A program made the position numbers and the translations under genes. The notes beneath the pieces are model-generated. The model did not search any database. It was given only the letters and a program-made list of their open reading frames with translations, and was not told the DNA's origin. Shown in pieces: positions 42,536-50,663 of a stretch of DNA of 51,688 nucleotides. Origin of the DNA: a bacterium. GTDB taxonomy: Bacteria > SZUA-79 > Acidulodesulfobacterales > Acidulodesulfobacteraceae. The stretch spans positions 1 to 51,688 of the forward strand of contig JAJYQZ010000217.1 of NCBI GenBank assembly GCA_021794335.1. Reading direction: 5' to 3'. Within the stretch, counting starts at the first letter, position 1. The number at the start of each line of letters is the position of its first letter.

Positions 42536-44623
42536 CTACAACTTTTTTATTTTCTTCTTCATCGCCTTATCTATAAACTCCTTGCATATCTTTGCGTTAT
42601 CTTTATAATCCTTCGGAAGTTTTATTTCTTTTTCTTCCGCTAACTTCTCCGCAAAAGATATTTGCTTATCGCTCGGTTTATACGCCGGCTGCGTTTTAAA
42701 TGCCTTATCGATAAATTTGGAACATATTTCGATATTTTCTTTATATCCTTCGGGTAGTGTTAAACCCTGCTCCTTCGCAAGTTTTTCAGCTAATTTAATC
42801 TGTTTTTCGCTCGCCTTCGGCACTGATTTATTATTTTCTATAAATTCCGAACATATCTTGCCATTAGTTATATACCCTTCCGGCAACGCTATACCCCGCT
42901 CTTTGGCTATCCTTTCGGCGTATTCTATCTGCTTAACCGACGGAACGTAATCTCCTAACGTAAAATCGATATTATGGCTTTTAAGGTTTTCGTAAATTTC
43001 TTTTACGACGTCTTTATAGGTAAGTTTGCCTTTCGCTATTTCATCAAGTTTTTCTTCCATTAAAGCCGTGTAATTAATATCGAAAAGTTTATCGAATTTT
43101 GAAGTAAGATATTCTACTGCTTTAATGCCGAGTTCGGTCGGTATTATTTGTTTATTTTTAACGGCGATATAATATGGCTCTATCTTGACTATCTTGCCGG
43201 ATTTTGATTTATACGCTCTCATTTTTAGGTTTTTAATAGTCTGGGCATAGGTGGACGGTCTGCCGATGCCTTTATCTTCCAGTTCTTTTATGATAGAACT
43301 TTCCGTAAACCTTGCCGGCGGTTTCGTTTTCCAATTCTTAAGATTTATACCCAAGACATCGGCTTTTCCTTTTTCTATGCCGGATAAAACGCTTTCTTCG
43401 CCTTTTTCTTCGTCGTTGTAAACCGATTTGTATCCTTTAAATTTCATTACGCTCGCATGGGCTTCCGCTATAACTCCGCCTATTTTTACCGTAATAACGA
43501 TCTGGTCGTATATGGCGGAAGACATCTGTGACGCTATAAAACGGTTAAGAATTAAGTTATAAACCTTTATTTCGTCATTTGATAAGTCTTTAGTAGGTTT
43601 ATTAACATCCGCCGGTCTTATCGCTTCGTGGGCGTCTTGAGAGCCGTCTTTATTTTTATACTCGCGGTTTTCAAAATATTTATCGCCGAATTTAGAAATT
43701 ATATAGCTTTTAGCCATACCTACGGCTTCGTCCGATAATCTTACGCTATCCGTCCTCATATAAGTAATATAACCTTCTTCGTAAAGCTTTTGCGCTAACT
43801 TCATAGCATCTTCGCTCGAAATACCCAGCATTGAATTTACCGCCTGCTGATAAGTGGAAGTCGTAAAGGGAGCGGGCGGATTCCTTTTAACGTCTTTATG
43901 CTTAATCTCGGTTATCTCGGCTGGTTTGCCTGTTAGATATTGGACGATTTTTTCGGCAAGGGATTTATCTTTAATTTCTGATAAAGTATTTTTTTCATCT
44001 GAGTCTTTTCTAACGACTGTCGCAGTAAATTTATTGTCCTTTTGGTCTAAATTAAGCTCTACGGCATATCTGTCTTCGGGAATAAAATTTTTAATTTCTT
44101 TTTCTCTTTCTACTATAATCCTTAATGCCGCTGTCTGCACCCTGCCGGCCGACTTGGCTTCGTTTATAGCTTTTCTTAAATCCGGCGATAAACCGTATCC
44201 TATAAGTCTATCTAATACCCTGCGGGCTTCCTGCGCCGAAACTAAATTCATATCCAAAGTCCTTAAATTTTTAAGACCGTCTTTTATTCCTTTCTCCGTT
44301 ATCTCGTGAAACTCCGCTCTTTTATAGTTTTTCAAGTTTAAAGCTTTAGTTAAATGCCAGCCGATAGCCTCGCCTTCTCGGTCTGGATCGCTCGCTATGA
44401 TAATGCTGCCGGCTTTTTCAGAAAGATTTTTAAGTTCGTCTATTATTTTACGTTTATCCGGAATAATAGAATATTTCGGTTTTAACGTTTCCAAATCGAC
44501 GTTTAATTCTTTAGGATTTAAATCCCTTATATGCCCTACGGAAGCCTTGACTGTATAACCTGAACCCAATATTTTATTAATAGTCTGCGCTTTATGCGGC
44601 GATTCAACGATAACTAAATCCAT
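42536..44623 (-). CDS. topA: DNA topoisomerase I (type IA) with C-terminal repeat domain
   Basis: 695 residues from ATG at 44623, with GGAGG six bases upstream; a TTG 12 bases earlier overlaps that site. Toprim: LVIVESPHKAQTINKIL and ASDPDREGEAIGWHL; active-site Tyr in EGYITYMRTDSVRLS; ARFTESSIIKELEDKGIGRPST also present. No zinc fingers; instead three repeats of about 43 residues (KQIEYAERIAKERGIALPEG type) near 560-690, as in plasmid-borne topoisomerases. Probably relaxes DNA during transfer of the element. Confidence 0.93.
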   Translation of the reverse strand: MDLVIVESPHKAQTINKILGSGYTVKASVGHIRDLNPKELNVDLETLKPKYSIIPDKRKIIDELKNLSEKAGSIIIASDPDREGEAIGWHLTKALNLKNYKRAEFHEITEKGIKDGLKNLRTLDMNLVSAQEARRVLDRLIGYGLSPDLRKAINEAKSAGRVQTAALRIIVEREKEIKNFIPEDRYAVELNLDQKDNKFTATVVRKDSDEKNTLSEIKDKSLAEKIVQYLTGKPAEITEIKHKDVKRNPPAPFTTSTYQQAVNSMLGISSEDAMKLAQKLYEEGYITYMRTDSVRLSDEAVGMAKSYIISKFGDKYFENREYKNKDGSQDAHEAIRPADVNKPTKDLSNDEIKVYNLILNRFIASQMSSAIYDQIVITVKIGGVIAEAHASVMKFKGYKSVYNDEEKGEESVLSGIEKGKADVLGINLKNWKTKPPARFTESSIIKELEDKGIGRPSTYAQTIKNLKMRAYKSKSGKIVKIEPYYIAVKNKQIIPTELGIKAVEYLTSKFDKLFDINYTALMEEKLDEIAKGKLTYKDVVKEIYENLKSHNIDFTLGDYVPSVKQIEYAERIAKERGIALPEGYITNGKICSEFIENNKSVPKASEKQIKLAEKLAKEQGLTLPEGYKENIEICSKFIDKAFKTQPAYKPSDKQISFAEKLAEEKEIKLPKDYKDNAKICKEFIDKAMKKKIKKL

Positions 44624-45170
44624 GATATCCTCCAAAATGGTAAAAAGTTAAAATTATAAACGCTATTCCAACTATTTGAAAAAGCGTATTCCAAAAAATG
44701 TCGTCGTATTTTATATGAGCAAGAGCAAACCGCCCAAACTTGCCGTCCTTTTTAACGAATATTCCGCCTTCTGTGATAATATCCATTAATAAATGCAACT
44801 CGCCTACGAATAAACCTTGCAATAATACCCAATACGGCGCATATCGTGGAATAAATTTATAAAATCTATAAGGTATGCTTGTCATATGAATTAAATAAAC
44901 CGCTAAAAAAAATAACGCTATTGCGGGCAAAAAGCCGTAAATTAAAGCTCTTAACGAGCTATGCGTCTTGTAAGTTCTAATAGGCTTCTTTATTTTTTTA
45001 TTGTTCGGAAGCCTGATTACTTTCATCTTATGACCGAAACTGTCTATAATCGTATTGCCTGTTATAGATAGTATCCCCGCAGAGATTAAAGAATCAGCGG
45101 GATTTATAAATAAAGAACCGATAGCCGTAAGAACGCCTATGCTAAATAGATTATGAGTTTTTAATTTCAT
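44604..45170 (-). CDS. YdjM/DUF1286-like membrane-bound metal-dependent hydrolase
   Basis: 188 residues, overlapping topA by 20 bases. Conserved polar residues sit next to membrane helices: KTHNLFSIG, DSFGHKM, YKTHSSLRALIYGF and GELHLLMDIITEGGI. These H/D positions define the family, whose members are membrane phospholipase/metal-hydrolase-like proteins of unknown role. Four to five hydrophobic segments. Confidence 0.7.
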   Translation of the reverse strand: MKLKTHNLFSIGVLTAIGSLFINPADSLISAGILSITGNTIIDSFGHKMKVIRLPNNKKIKKPIRTYKTHSSLRALIYGFLPAIALFFLAVYLIHMTSIPYRFYKFIPRYAPYWVLLQGLFVGELHLLMDIITEGGIFVKKDGKFGRFALAHIKYDDIFWNTLFQIVGIAFIILTFYHFGGYHGFSYR

Positions 45171-45178
45171 ATTGTTAA

Positions 45179-45253
45179 TGGGGGCGGGAGCCGGATTTGA
45201 ACCGGCGACCTCAGGCTTATGAAACCCGCAAGCTACCTCTGCTCTATCCCGCC
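45179..45253 (-). tRNA. tRNA with CAT anticodon (Met, or Ile2 if modified)
   Basis: Minus strand from 45253: acceptor GGCGGGA pairs fully with TCCCGCC (45189-45183), then discriminator C and an encoded CCA (45181-45179). D arm GAGC...GCTT with short loop, anticodon loop TTCATAA, T arm CCGG TTCAAAT CCGG. The first pair is G-C, so it is not a typical initiator. Anticodon stem has two wobble pairs. It overlaps the 3' end of the RusA-like gene by 10 bases. Confidence 0.88.
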
Positions 45254-45624
45254 GTATTTTTAATTATCAATATCGTTTTATTTTCTTTGCAATTTAGTTT
45301 AATTCTGACGGAGCAAGATGAAATATATCTTTCATCGTCATTAATAATTACAAAACCTTTTAGGGCGTCTATTATAGGTTTTGGAAAATAATTATCAACG
45401 TCTCTGTGCCTATTATCTGCAAAACAGATAATAGCAGTAATACTGACGGTATTATCTTTAAATGGATAACTCCCTTGTCTGATATTTTGAGACAATAATA
45501 TATATTGAACGTCCCGCTTTATTTTCTTAACTATTTGACTTCTCCAGAAAGGATTTTTATTAGCATAAAATTCATTAAGCGATGGCGATATAATCGGCAA
45601 TTCTATTATTAACCCGTTATCCAT
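45244..45624 (-). CDS. RusA-like Holliday-junction resolvase
   Basis: 126 residues. Core motif RHRDVDNYFPKPIIDALKGF then INDDERYI, which is the RusA pattern (D-x-D-N ... DaL ... DD). These phage- and plasmid-type enzymes cut four-way junctions. N-terminal SLNEFY matches the family. Ends inside the tRNA and overlaps the transglycosylase gene by eight bases. Confidence 0.82.
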   Translation of the reverse strand: MDNGLIIELPIISPSLNEFYANKNPFWRSQIVKKIKRDVQYILLSQNIRQGSYPFKDNTVSITAIICFADNRHRDVDNYFPKPIIDALKGFVIINDDERYISSCSVRIKLNCKENKTILIIKNTAG

Positions 45625-46111
45625 TGCTGCCTCCCATTTGCCTTAATACCGCATAAACTTTATTGGCGTAAATTAGTCCCGCCCTGTAATCTGCGGAATG
45701 ATACGCCGCTATTCCTCTCCAGTTATAGCCGTATCTGGCTATCTTTCTCGAAAGGACGTAAGCTCCGAGATAGACATCGTCGCATGGTCTAAGCCCGTAT
45801 TTCAATGGATAATGCAGTTTATTAAACCAAAAGGAATTTACCTGCATAATTCCGATATCTATCGATAAATTGCTATATTTATCCACTATATTTAAAGCTC
45901 CCGAATAATTGTTCGGAAAATAGGGCGTGCCTTCAACATCTATGGCGTAAGGATTAAATCCGCTTTCAACGTCGGCTATAGCCATAAGAATGTCCTGAGG
46001 AACTTTATAAAAATTAGCGGCTTGATTAAAACAATACGCCAAATCGGCGTTGGCGACCGACGGAATTAATAAAATCGCTAAAAGCGTCATCGCTATAATC
46101 TTTTTAATCAT
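45617..46111 (-). CDS. lytic transglycosylase (VirB1/SLT-like)
   Basis: 164 residues from ATG at 46111. That start gives a clean signal peptide (MIKKIIAMTLLAILLIPSVANA); the longer TTG start at 46153 overlaps a likely -35 box. Catalytic Glu in MAIADVESGFNPYAI, then SIDIGIMQVN and YLGAYVLSRKIARYGYNWRGIAAYHS, the SLT fold. Opens peptidoglycan for the secretion channel. A near-leaderless mRNA is implied. Confidence 0.88.
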   Translation of the reverse strand: MIKKIIAMTLLAILLIPSVANADLAYCFNQAANFYKVPQDILMAIADVESGFNPYAIDVEGTPYFPNNYSGALNIVDKYSNLSIDIGIMQVNSFWFNKLHYPLKYGLRPCDDVYLGAYVLSRKIARYGYNWRGIAAYHSADYRAGLIYANKVYAVLRQMGGSNG

Positions 46112-46123
46112 AGTAGTATTGTT

Positions 46124-46153
46124 ATTATAATAAGTTTGTTTATTAAAAGTCAA
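46124..46153 (-). promoter_or_regulatory. predicted promoter of the transglycosylase gene
   Basis: TTGACT (46153-46148) and TATAAT (46129-46124), spacer 18. The part AAACTTATTATAATAA resembles the twin promoters at 5740 and 50195. The -10 is only 12 bases from the ATG at 46111. Confidence 0.4.
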
Positions 46154-47592
46154 GATACTTTAGAAAACGGAGCTTTTTCTACGGACTGGATATTTTTAAT
46201 AATATCCGGCTTGTCTTTTTCGAGTTCGGAAACCAGATCCGTAAAAACGCTAGATAAAAACGGCGTGTAAAAAGCCGTTTGCTCCGTCTTGTCCGATACC
46301 GGTTCTTTATATTTAACGATAAACTTATTTCCGAAATATTTCTTTCCGCAAAGGTTCTCCGGTATCATATTTCTTTCCCTTAAGATATTTATGACGGCGT
46401 TTAAAAGCGTATGTCCTAATTTTTTCCTCGCCTGAGGATCCGTTTCAAATTTAACCGCCTGAGAATAATTATCTCCTGCTTCAAGACCCATTTCTACGGC
46501 GGTATCGGTTAAAAATCCGGTCATAAAGTAAACGTAGCCGTTAGACATCGAAAAAGCGTTAAATCTGTTTCCTTCTTCTATTTTATTAATAGCCGGCTTG
46601 AGCCTTGATATAAAATCGTCGGTGGAAAACCACGACAAATCTATATAATCCGGTTTGACGTAAGCTGGCTTATCCTGATTAACGTCGTAAACGCTTTTCG
46701 TTTCTTTAGCGGATTGTTCTTCAAGTTCTTGAGCCGGCTCTTCTTGTTTTACCGCTTGCTTTAAGTTTTCCGCTTTCATACCGCTTTTGCTTTCCAAGTA
46801 TTTTTTATCCTCGATATCCTGAACCTCTTTTTTCCTCGCAGCCTGATCCGCTTGTATCAAAGTTTTTCCAAGCTCGGCTTTGGGAGCTTTATGGTGCATT
46901 ATAATAGCGTCTAATATCTCGTTTTGCTGAGCTTCGTCAAGATTTTTAAAGGATAAAAGTTCGTTTCTTATAATGCGGGCGGATAACTCGGGATGATCGC
47001 CGGTCGAATAAAAATCTCCCTGAAAATCCGGAATTTTACCCAAATCGTGCGATAAAGAAACGGCTATGGCGTCCGGCACGGCTAAAGGAGACGTGTACAA
47101 TTTAATCATCTCTTCCGCTACGTCTAAAGAATGCTCTATTAAAGAAACTTGCGACAATAAAGCGAATTCCCTTTTGGAACTGTCTAATTTGGAAACCTTG
47201 ACTACCGACGGGCAGTCGCCTTTTTCGTCGATAAACTTGACGAGTTCCACTACGAAGAGCATTAAATTTTCCGTAAAACTTCCGTTGCCTTTAATGTATT
47301 TGTTATAAAAATCCTCAAGCCTTTTATGTTTAAGCGTCAAATCTATCACGTCCGGTTTTAAGACCGGCTGTTTGTAAAGAGGAACGAGTTCGTCTATTTT
47401 TAAACTGTATTTTTTATTTGAACGCCTTTCCCATAACGTAGATAACTCCGCAAGGGTTATTTTAACCGTCTCCTTGTCTTTTTCGCTATGTTTCGGCGTT
47501 TTAAGCGTAGGAACGGCTTTTTTCTTTTTATAAAATACGTTAATTAAATATAAAGCCGCTATCCATAAAATAATTATAAAAATATACGACAT
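46150..47592 (-). CDS. membrane-anchored HD-domain protein, possible TraI_2/MOBH-related transfer protein
   Basis: 480 residues. N-terminal membrane helix (about 2-20), a Lys-rich stretch, then an HD domain (about 150-260): LIEHSLDVAEEM, SLSHDLGKIPDF, HPELSARII and IIMHHKAPKAE. A Glu/Lys-rich linker and an uncharacterised C-terminus follow. SXT-type elements pair an HD-fold MOBH relaxase TraI with TraD, the order seen here. But the MOBH three-His motif is not seen, so relaxase function is uncertain. GGAGG upstream; starts two bases after traD. Confidence 0.6.
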   Translation of the reverse strand: MSYIFIIILWIAALYLINVFYKKKKAVPTLKTPKHSEKDKETVKITLAELSTLWERRSNKKYSLKIDELVPLYKQPVLKPDVIDLTLKHKRLEDFYNKYIKGNGSFTENLMLFVVELVKFIDEKGDCPSVVKVSKLDSSKREFALLSQVSLIEHSLDVAEEMIKLYTSPLAVPDAIAVSLSHDLGKIPDFQGDFYSTGDHPELSARIIRNELLSFKNLDEAQQNEILDAIIMHHKAPKAELGKTLIQADQAARKKEVQDIEDKKYLESKSGMKAENLKQAVKQEEPAQELEEQSAKETKSVYDVNQDKPAYVKPDYIDLSWFSTDDFISRLKPAINKIEEGNRFNAFSMSNGYVYFMTGFLTDTAVEMGLEAGDNYSQAVKFETDPQARKKLGHTLLNAVINILRERNMIPENLCGKKYFGNKFIVKYKEPVSDKTEQTAFYTPFLSSVFTDLVSELEKDKPDIIKNIQSVEKAPFSKVS

Positions 47593-47594
47593 TA

Positions 47595-49430
47595 TTATGC
47601 ATCCTCCTCTTTTTCTTTATTATCCGTAAAATGAACGCTCGGAAATTCCACGTTGACGAATAGTTCCGACGTATCTTTCGTCTTGCCTTTAAATGTTCCG
47701 TGATACGACGTAAAATAAAACTGCCTCGGCTGAAGCCTTAAAATATCTTCTTCCCTTACCAAAGGCAGTTCTTCTTCTCTGGTAGAAATACCTCCGCCTA
47801 CCGACAATATCGGAGAAAACTTTCTTACCGTTCCGAACTGTCCGGATATGTAATGAGCCGTGTCGTAGTCCGGCACTCTCATAAAAAATTTAGAATTGGT
47901 ATTATCGAGTATGGTTTTGGTATAATCCTGACCGATAGCCGCATACATCTGATTGACGGATTGGCAAAAACCGTGAATCCAGACGCCAGCTCCGCCGGCT
48001 TTTGCGAACAGATCGTCTATGCCCGGATATAAGGTGCTCTGAGCTTCGTCGATATAAATGCAAAGCGGCGGATTTAACACTCTGCCTGACGAAAATACCC
48101 TTCCGATAAAACTCTGTATCATGGATATCAAAACCTTGCCGAGAGTGGACGCCGCCTTTCTCGTTAAAAGCGAGCCCAAATGCGCTATTAAAATAACCGG
48201 CTTTCCTTCCTGAAGCCTTTTGATAAACCTGTTTTCGTCAGCCTGTCCTATTATTTTTCCTATATTGCCGGAAGTAAGTTCTGTTAAGGCGACCCTTAAA
48301 GAAGATGATACTTTTGAATAATAGTCCTGCGGAGAGTCTAAAATCTTTTGTAAATCCATAGAATACTGATAAGCGTATTCTATGTTTCTTTGCGTCAATT
48401 TATCGAGTTCCTGGGCTTTTAATTTTTCGAGTTCTTCTCTCGATATATAATTTTTAATCTTTAAAAGATTAAAATCGGGTTCTTTCCCTTGAGAGTGGGC
48501 TATTAACTCCAAAGACTGAACTAAAACGAGAGAAATCTCGTAAGCGACGTTAAAGAAATAAGGTTCTTTGCCGGTTTCGACTCCCGAGACGATATGCCCT
48601 ACTATCTCTTCCGGCATATAATAAGACGAAAGCGGATTAATAACGGCGGAATATTCCGGAAAAATAGGAGTAATAAAAGATATATCGTCGAGCCTCTTCG
48701 CCATCGCCGCCGTCTGAATAATTTTATTAAATAGTTCGATATCGCCTTTAGGGTCAATTACGACTACGGAATATCCTTTTTTAATGTCCTGCTCTATCAT
48801 ATTTTCCATTACTCTCGTATTATGCGTTACGATGTAATTATCCGTAATATATAAATGATTTTCGGAATCGAGCAATATGCACTGGGCTTCGGCGTATCGG
48901 CTAAATTCTATAGATTTAACTGCGATAAGTTTTATTTTTTCGTATTTCTTTGACGGATTATAGACTTGAATAAAAACTTTTTTGGTCTGAATTATGCGTC
49001 TTAATAAAGCGGTAGTAACAATTCTTTTTTTCTTTTTCTTTGAATAGCCTATATAAGCTTCCCATAAATGATCGCCGCTCGCCTCTGTCGTCCTGCCGTC
49101 TTCAAGAGTAAGTTTATAAAGCGGCAATACTCCTTGCGGAAATACCTCTATTACGGTAGCCGTCTTATTATCGGGAGCAGAAACAACGTCGCCTTTCTTA
49201 ATGTCTCCCATTCTTTTCCAACCGTCCGGCGTATGAACCAAAGAATCCAAACTTTGCGCCTTTCCGACCCTATTCGTGCCGAAACACCAAAACTGCCCTT
49301 TTCTCGCCGAGTCCGGCAGGACGATATTCGTCAGTTTTTTTTCTTTAGCCTGCAAATCGACGCCTATGCCTATTACCGTTTCGGGATTATTTTTTATTTC
49401 ATTTTTCTTTTGAAATAGTTTTTGCAACAT
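47595..49430 (-). CDS. traD: TraD-like type IV coupling protein, interrupted by an intein
   Basis: 611 residues including a 147-residue intein (58-204). The spliced product (464 residues) is a VirD4/TraD-type ATPase: Walker A FGTNRVGK/TR, SVVVIDPKGDIELF, Walker B CIYIDEAQSTLYPGIDD and WIHGFCQSVNQMYAAIGQDY. It links the relaxase-DNA complex to the channel. N-terminal membrane helices of typical TraD are absent or supplied by another protein. Overlaps the NusA-like gene by 32 bases; AGGAG upstream of ATG. Confidence 0.9.
   Translation of the reverse strand: MLQKLFQKKNEIKNNPETVIGIGVDLQAKEKKLTNIVLPDSARKGQFWCFGTNRVGKAQSLDSLVHTPDGWKRMGDIKKGDVVSAPDNKTATVIEVFPQGVLPLYKLTLEDGRTTEASGDHLWEAYIGYSKKKKKRIVTTALLRRIIQTKKVFIQVYNPSKKYEKIKLIAVKSIEFSRYAEAQCILLDSENHLYITDNYIVTHNTRVMENMIEQDIKKGYSVVVIDPKGDIELFNKIIQTAAMAKRLDDISFITPIFPEYSAVINPLSSYYMPEEIVGHIVSGVETGKEPYFFNVAYEISLVLVQSLELIAHSQGKEPDFNLLKIKNYISREELEKLKAQELDKLTQRNIEYAYQYSMDLQKILDSPQDYYSKVSSSLRVALTELTSGNIGKIIGQADENRFIKRLQEGKPVILIAHLGSLLTRKAASTLGKVLISMIQSFIGRVFSSGRVLNPPLCIYIDEAQSTLYPGIDDLFAKAGGAGVWIHGFCQSVNQMYAAIGQDYTKTILDNTNSKFFMRVPDYDTAHYISGQFGTVRKFSPILSVGGGISTREEELPLVREEDILRLQPRQFYFTSYHGTFKGKTKDTSELFVNVEFPSVHFTDNKEKEEDA
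48819..49259 (-). other. class 3 mini-intein in TraD
   Basis: 147 codons inserted in frame between GK and T of Walker A. Begins AQSLDSLVHTPDGWKRM (non-nucleophilic Ala1) and ends NYIVTHN before Thr+1. Class 3 residues all present: Trp in SGDHLW (intein 66), Cys in EAQCILLD (127), Thr in VTHN (145). No homing endonuclease domain. Class 3 inteins splice by a branched intermediate on that Cys. Confidence 0.9.
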
Positions 49431-50130
49431 AAATTTTTTCTCCTCGTAAAAGTTCTCGTGCGTAATCTATGGTTTTTTGCGGTATGTTTAATTCGGTCTT
49501 GAGTTTGGTTATTACTCCGGGCAAACGCATAACGGTTTTAACTCCGCTTATTTTAAGTTCGTTTTCTATAATGCGGGCTGTAAGATTAACGCTCGTTCTC
49601 GACAATACTAACCTCATATTGCCGTTTGAAATTCTTTCAATGCTATTAATAATAAAAGCGAGATAGTCTCCGCCTTTATAAGCGTTTCTTTCGGAAATAG
49701 GCTGAAATTTTATAGGATATAAGGTTTCCGTTCCCGCAGGAATGTTAAAAAGATAGTCTCTGTCTATTTCTACGATATATCCATAAGAGTTTTTAGAAAC
49801 GATATTTCCGAAGACGAGTTTGCCGGCTAAGTGTTTATAGCCGCTATAAAGCGATTTGTATTTTGCTATGTTAAGATAATACTTAAACAGTTTAGATATT
49901 CGCCTAACCTTGTCTTCGCCCGCAACGGTTAAATCTAATTTTTTTAAATCATTAAGCCTATAAACCGTCATATCGACATTTCCGTCAATTTCGGTCGTTA
50001 ATACGGCCGTATTTTTAAAGTAGCTTTGAATAGCGTTATTCATGCAAATTAAAGCCGTTTTAAAATCTATATTGTATTTTTCGCATAATTCTTCTAAGTA
50101 TTCTTCGGGTATCGAAGCAATATTTTCCAC
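49399..50130 (-). CDS. NusA-like transcription factor
   Basis: 243 residues, GTG start with AAGGA upstream. N-terminus resembles the NusA N-terminal RNA-polymerase-binding domain. Residues about 100-195 fit an S1 domain: YKHLAGKLVFGNIV, YGYIVEIDRDYLF, AYKGGDYLAFI, then MRLVLSRTSVNLTARIIENE; NusA has the matching lSRTsp...LfelEvpE at this point. The start of KH1 (MRLPGVITKLKTE) follows, then the protein ends, so only half of NusA is kept. An elongation or antitermination role is inferred. Confidence 0.7.
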   Translation of the reverse strand: MENIASIPEEYLEELCEKYNIDFKTALICMNNAIQSYFKNTAVLTTEIDGNVDMTVYRLNDLKKLDLTVAGEDKVRRISKLFKYYLNIAKYKSLYSGYKHLAGKLVFGNIVSKNSYGYIVEIDRDYLFNIPAGTETLYPIKFQPISERNAYKGGDYLAFIINSIERISNGNMRLVLSRTSVNLTARIIENELKISGVKTVMRLPGVITKLKTELNIPQKTIDYARELLRGEKIYVAKTISKEK

Positions 50131-50168
50131 AAAATTAATATCCTTTTATTTATATTGTTTGTATTATT

Positions 50169-50195
50169 AATATAACAAGTTTAGTTTTATGTCAA
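50169..50195 (-). promoter_or_regulatory. promoter of the NusA-like/traD operon, twin of 5740-5766
   Basis: TTGACA (50195-50190), spacer 15, TATATT (50174-50169). With flanks it matches 5740-5774 at 32 of 35 bases. Confidence 0.6.
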
Positions 50196-50206
50196 GAAAA
50201 AAAGAC

Positions 50207-50257
50207 AAAAAAAACTCCTAACTTAACATAACCGGATAAGGTTAGTTAGGTTAGGAG
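50207..50257 (-). terminator. intrinsic terminator
   Basis: Stem CTCCTAAC (50215-50222) / GTTAGGAG (50250-50257), extended by TAACC/GGTTA near the loop; on the minus strand it is followed by eight T. Ends transcription of the 103-residue gene before the traD operon promoter. Confidence 0.8.
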
Positions 50258-50266
50258 CTAATTATG

Positions 50267-50578
50267 CTAAAAGTGCAAACAAGTAATAAAATAATCATTA
50301 CTAAAAATTTTATTATTTTCTTTTTCTTCTTCAAAGTAAAATATCGCTATACTTGCGCCTTTTACATAATAATTTTTGAAATAAATATATTGCATTTTTT
50401 TTAAAGCATTTTCAGTATAAATTTTAAAAATTTTATTTGTTTCAAATTCTTTAATTTTTAAAAAATACTGATAATCAAATTCTAATAACTTATTAATTTT
50501 AATTATCTCTCCTACAATGCTTTTTTTTATTACTTTAAATTTAATATTCTTGCCTTTTAATAAATCTAATAAGTTCAT
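50267..50578 (-). CDS. hypothetical small protein, 103 aa
   Basis: AAGGAGA seven bases before ATG. Lys/Asn/Ile-rich, mixed alpha/beta, no signal peptide or known motif. It is flanked by two terminators, so it is a single-gene unit. Very AT-rich. Confidence 0.6.
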   Translation of the reverse strand: MNLLDLLKGKNIKFKVIKKSIVGEIIKINKLLEFDYQYFLKIKEFETNKIFKIYTENALKKMQYIYFKNYYVKGASIAIFYFEEEKENNKIFSNDYFITCLHF

Positions 50579-50612
50579 ATTTTTCTCCTTTATTTTAAAA
50601 GTTTTTTTTAAT

Positions 50613-50650
50613 AAAAACTCCGCAAAGCTTATAAACTAAACCTTGCGGAG
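50613..50650 (-). terminator. intrinsic terminator of the helicase gene
   Basis: Stem CTCCGCAA (50618-50625) / TTGCGGAG (50643-50650); minus-strand T-rich tail follows. It sits 14 bases past the helicase stop. Confidence 0.75.
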
Positions 50651-50663
50651 AATTATAAATTAA

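Noticed and set aside
45197..45391. 64-residue plus-strand ORF
   Set aside because: It covers the tRNA and the RusA-like gene in antisense.
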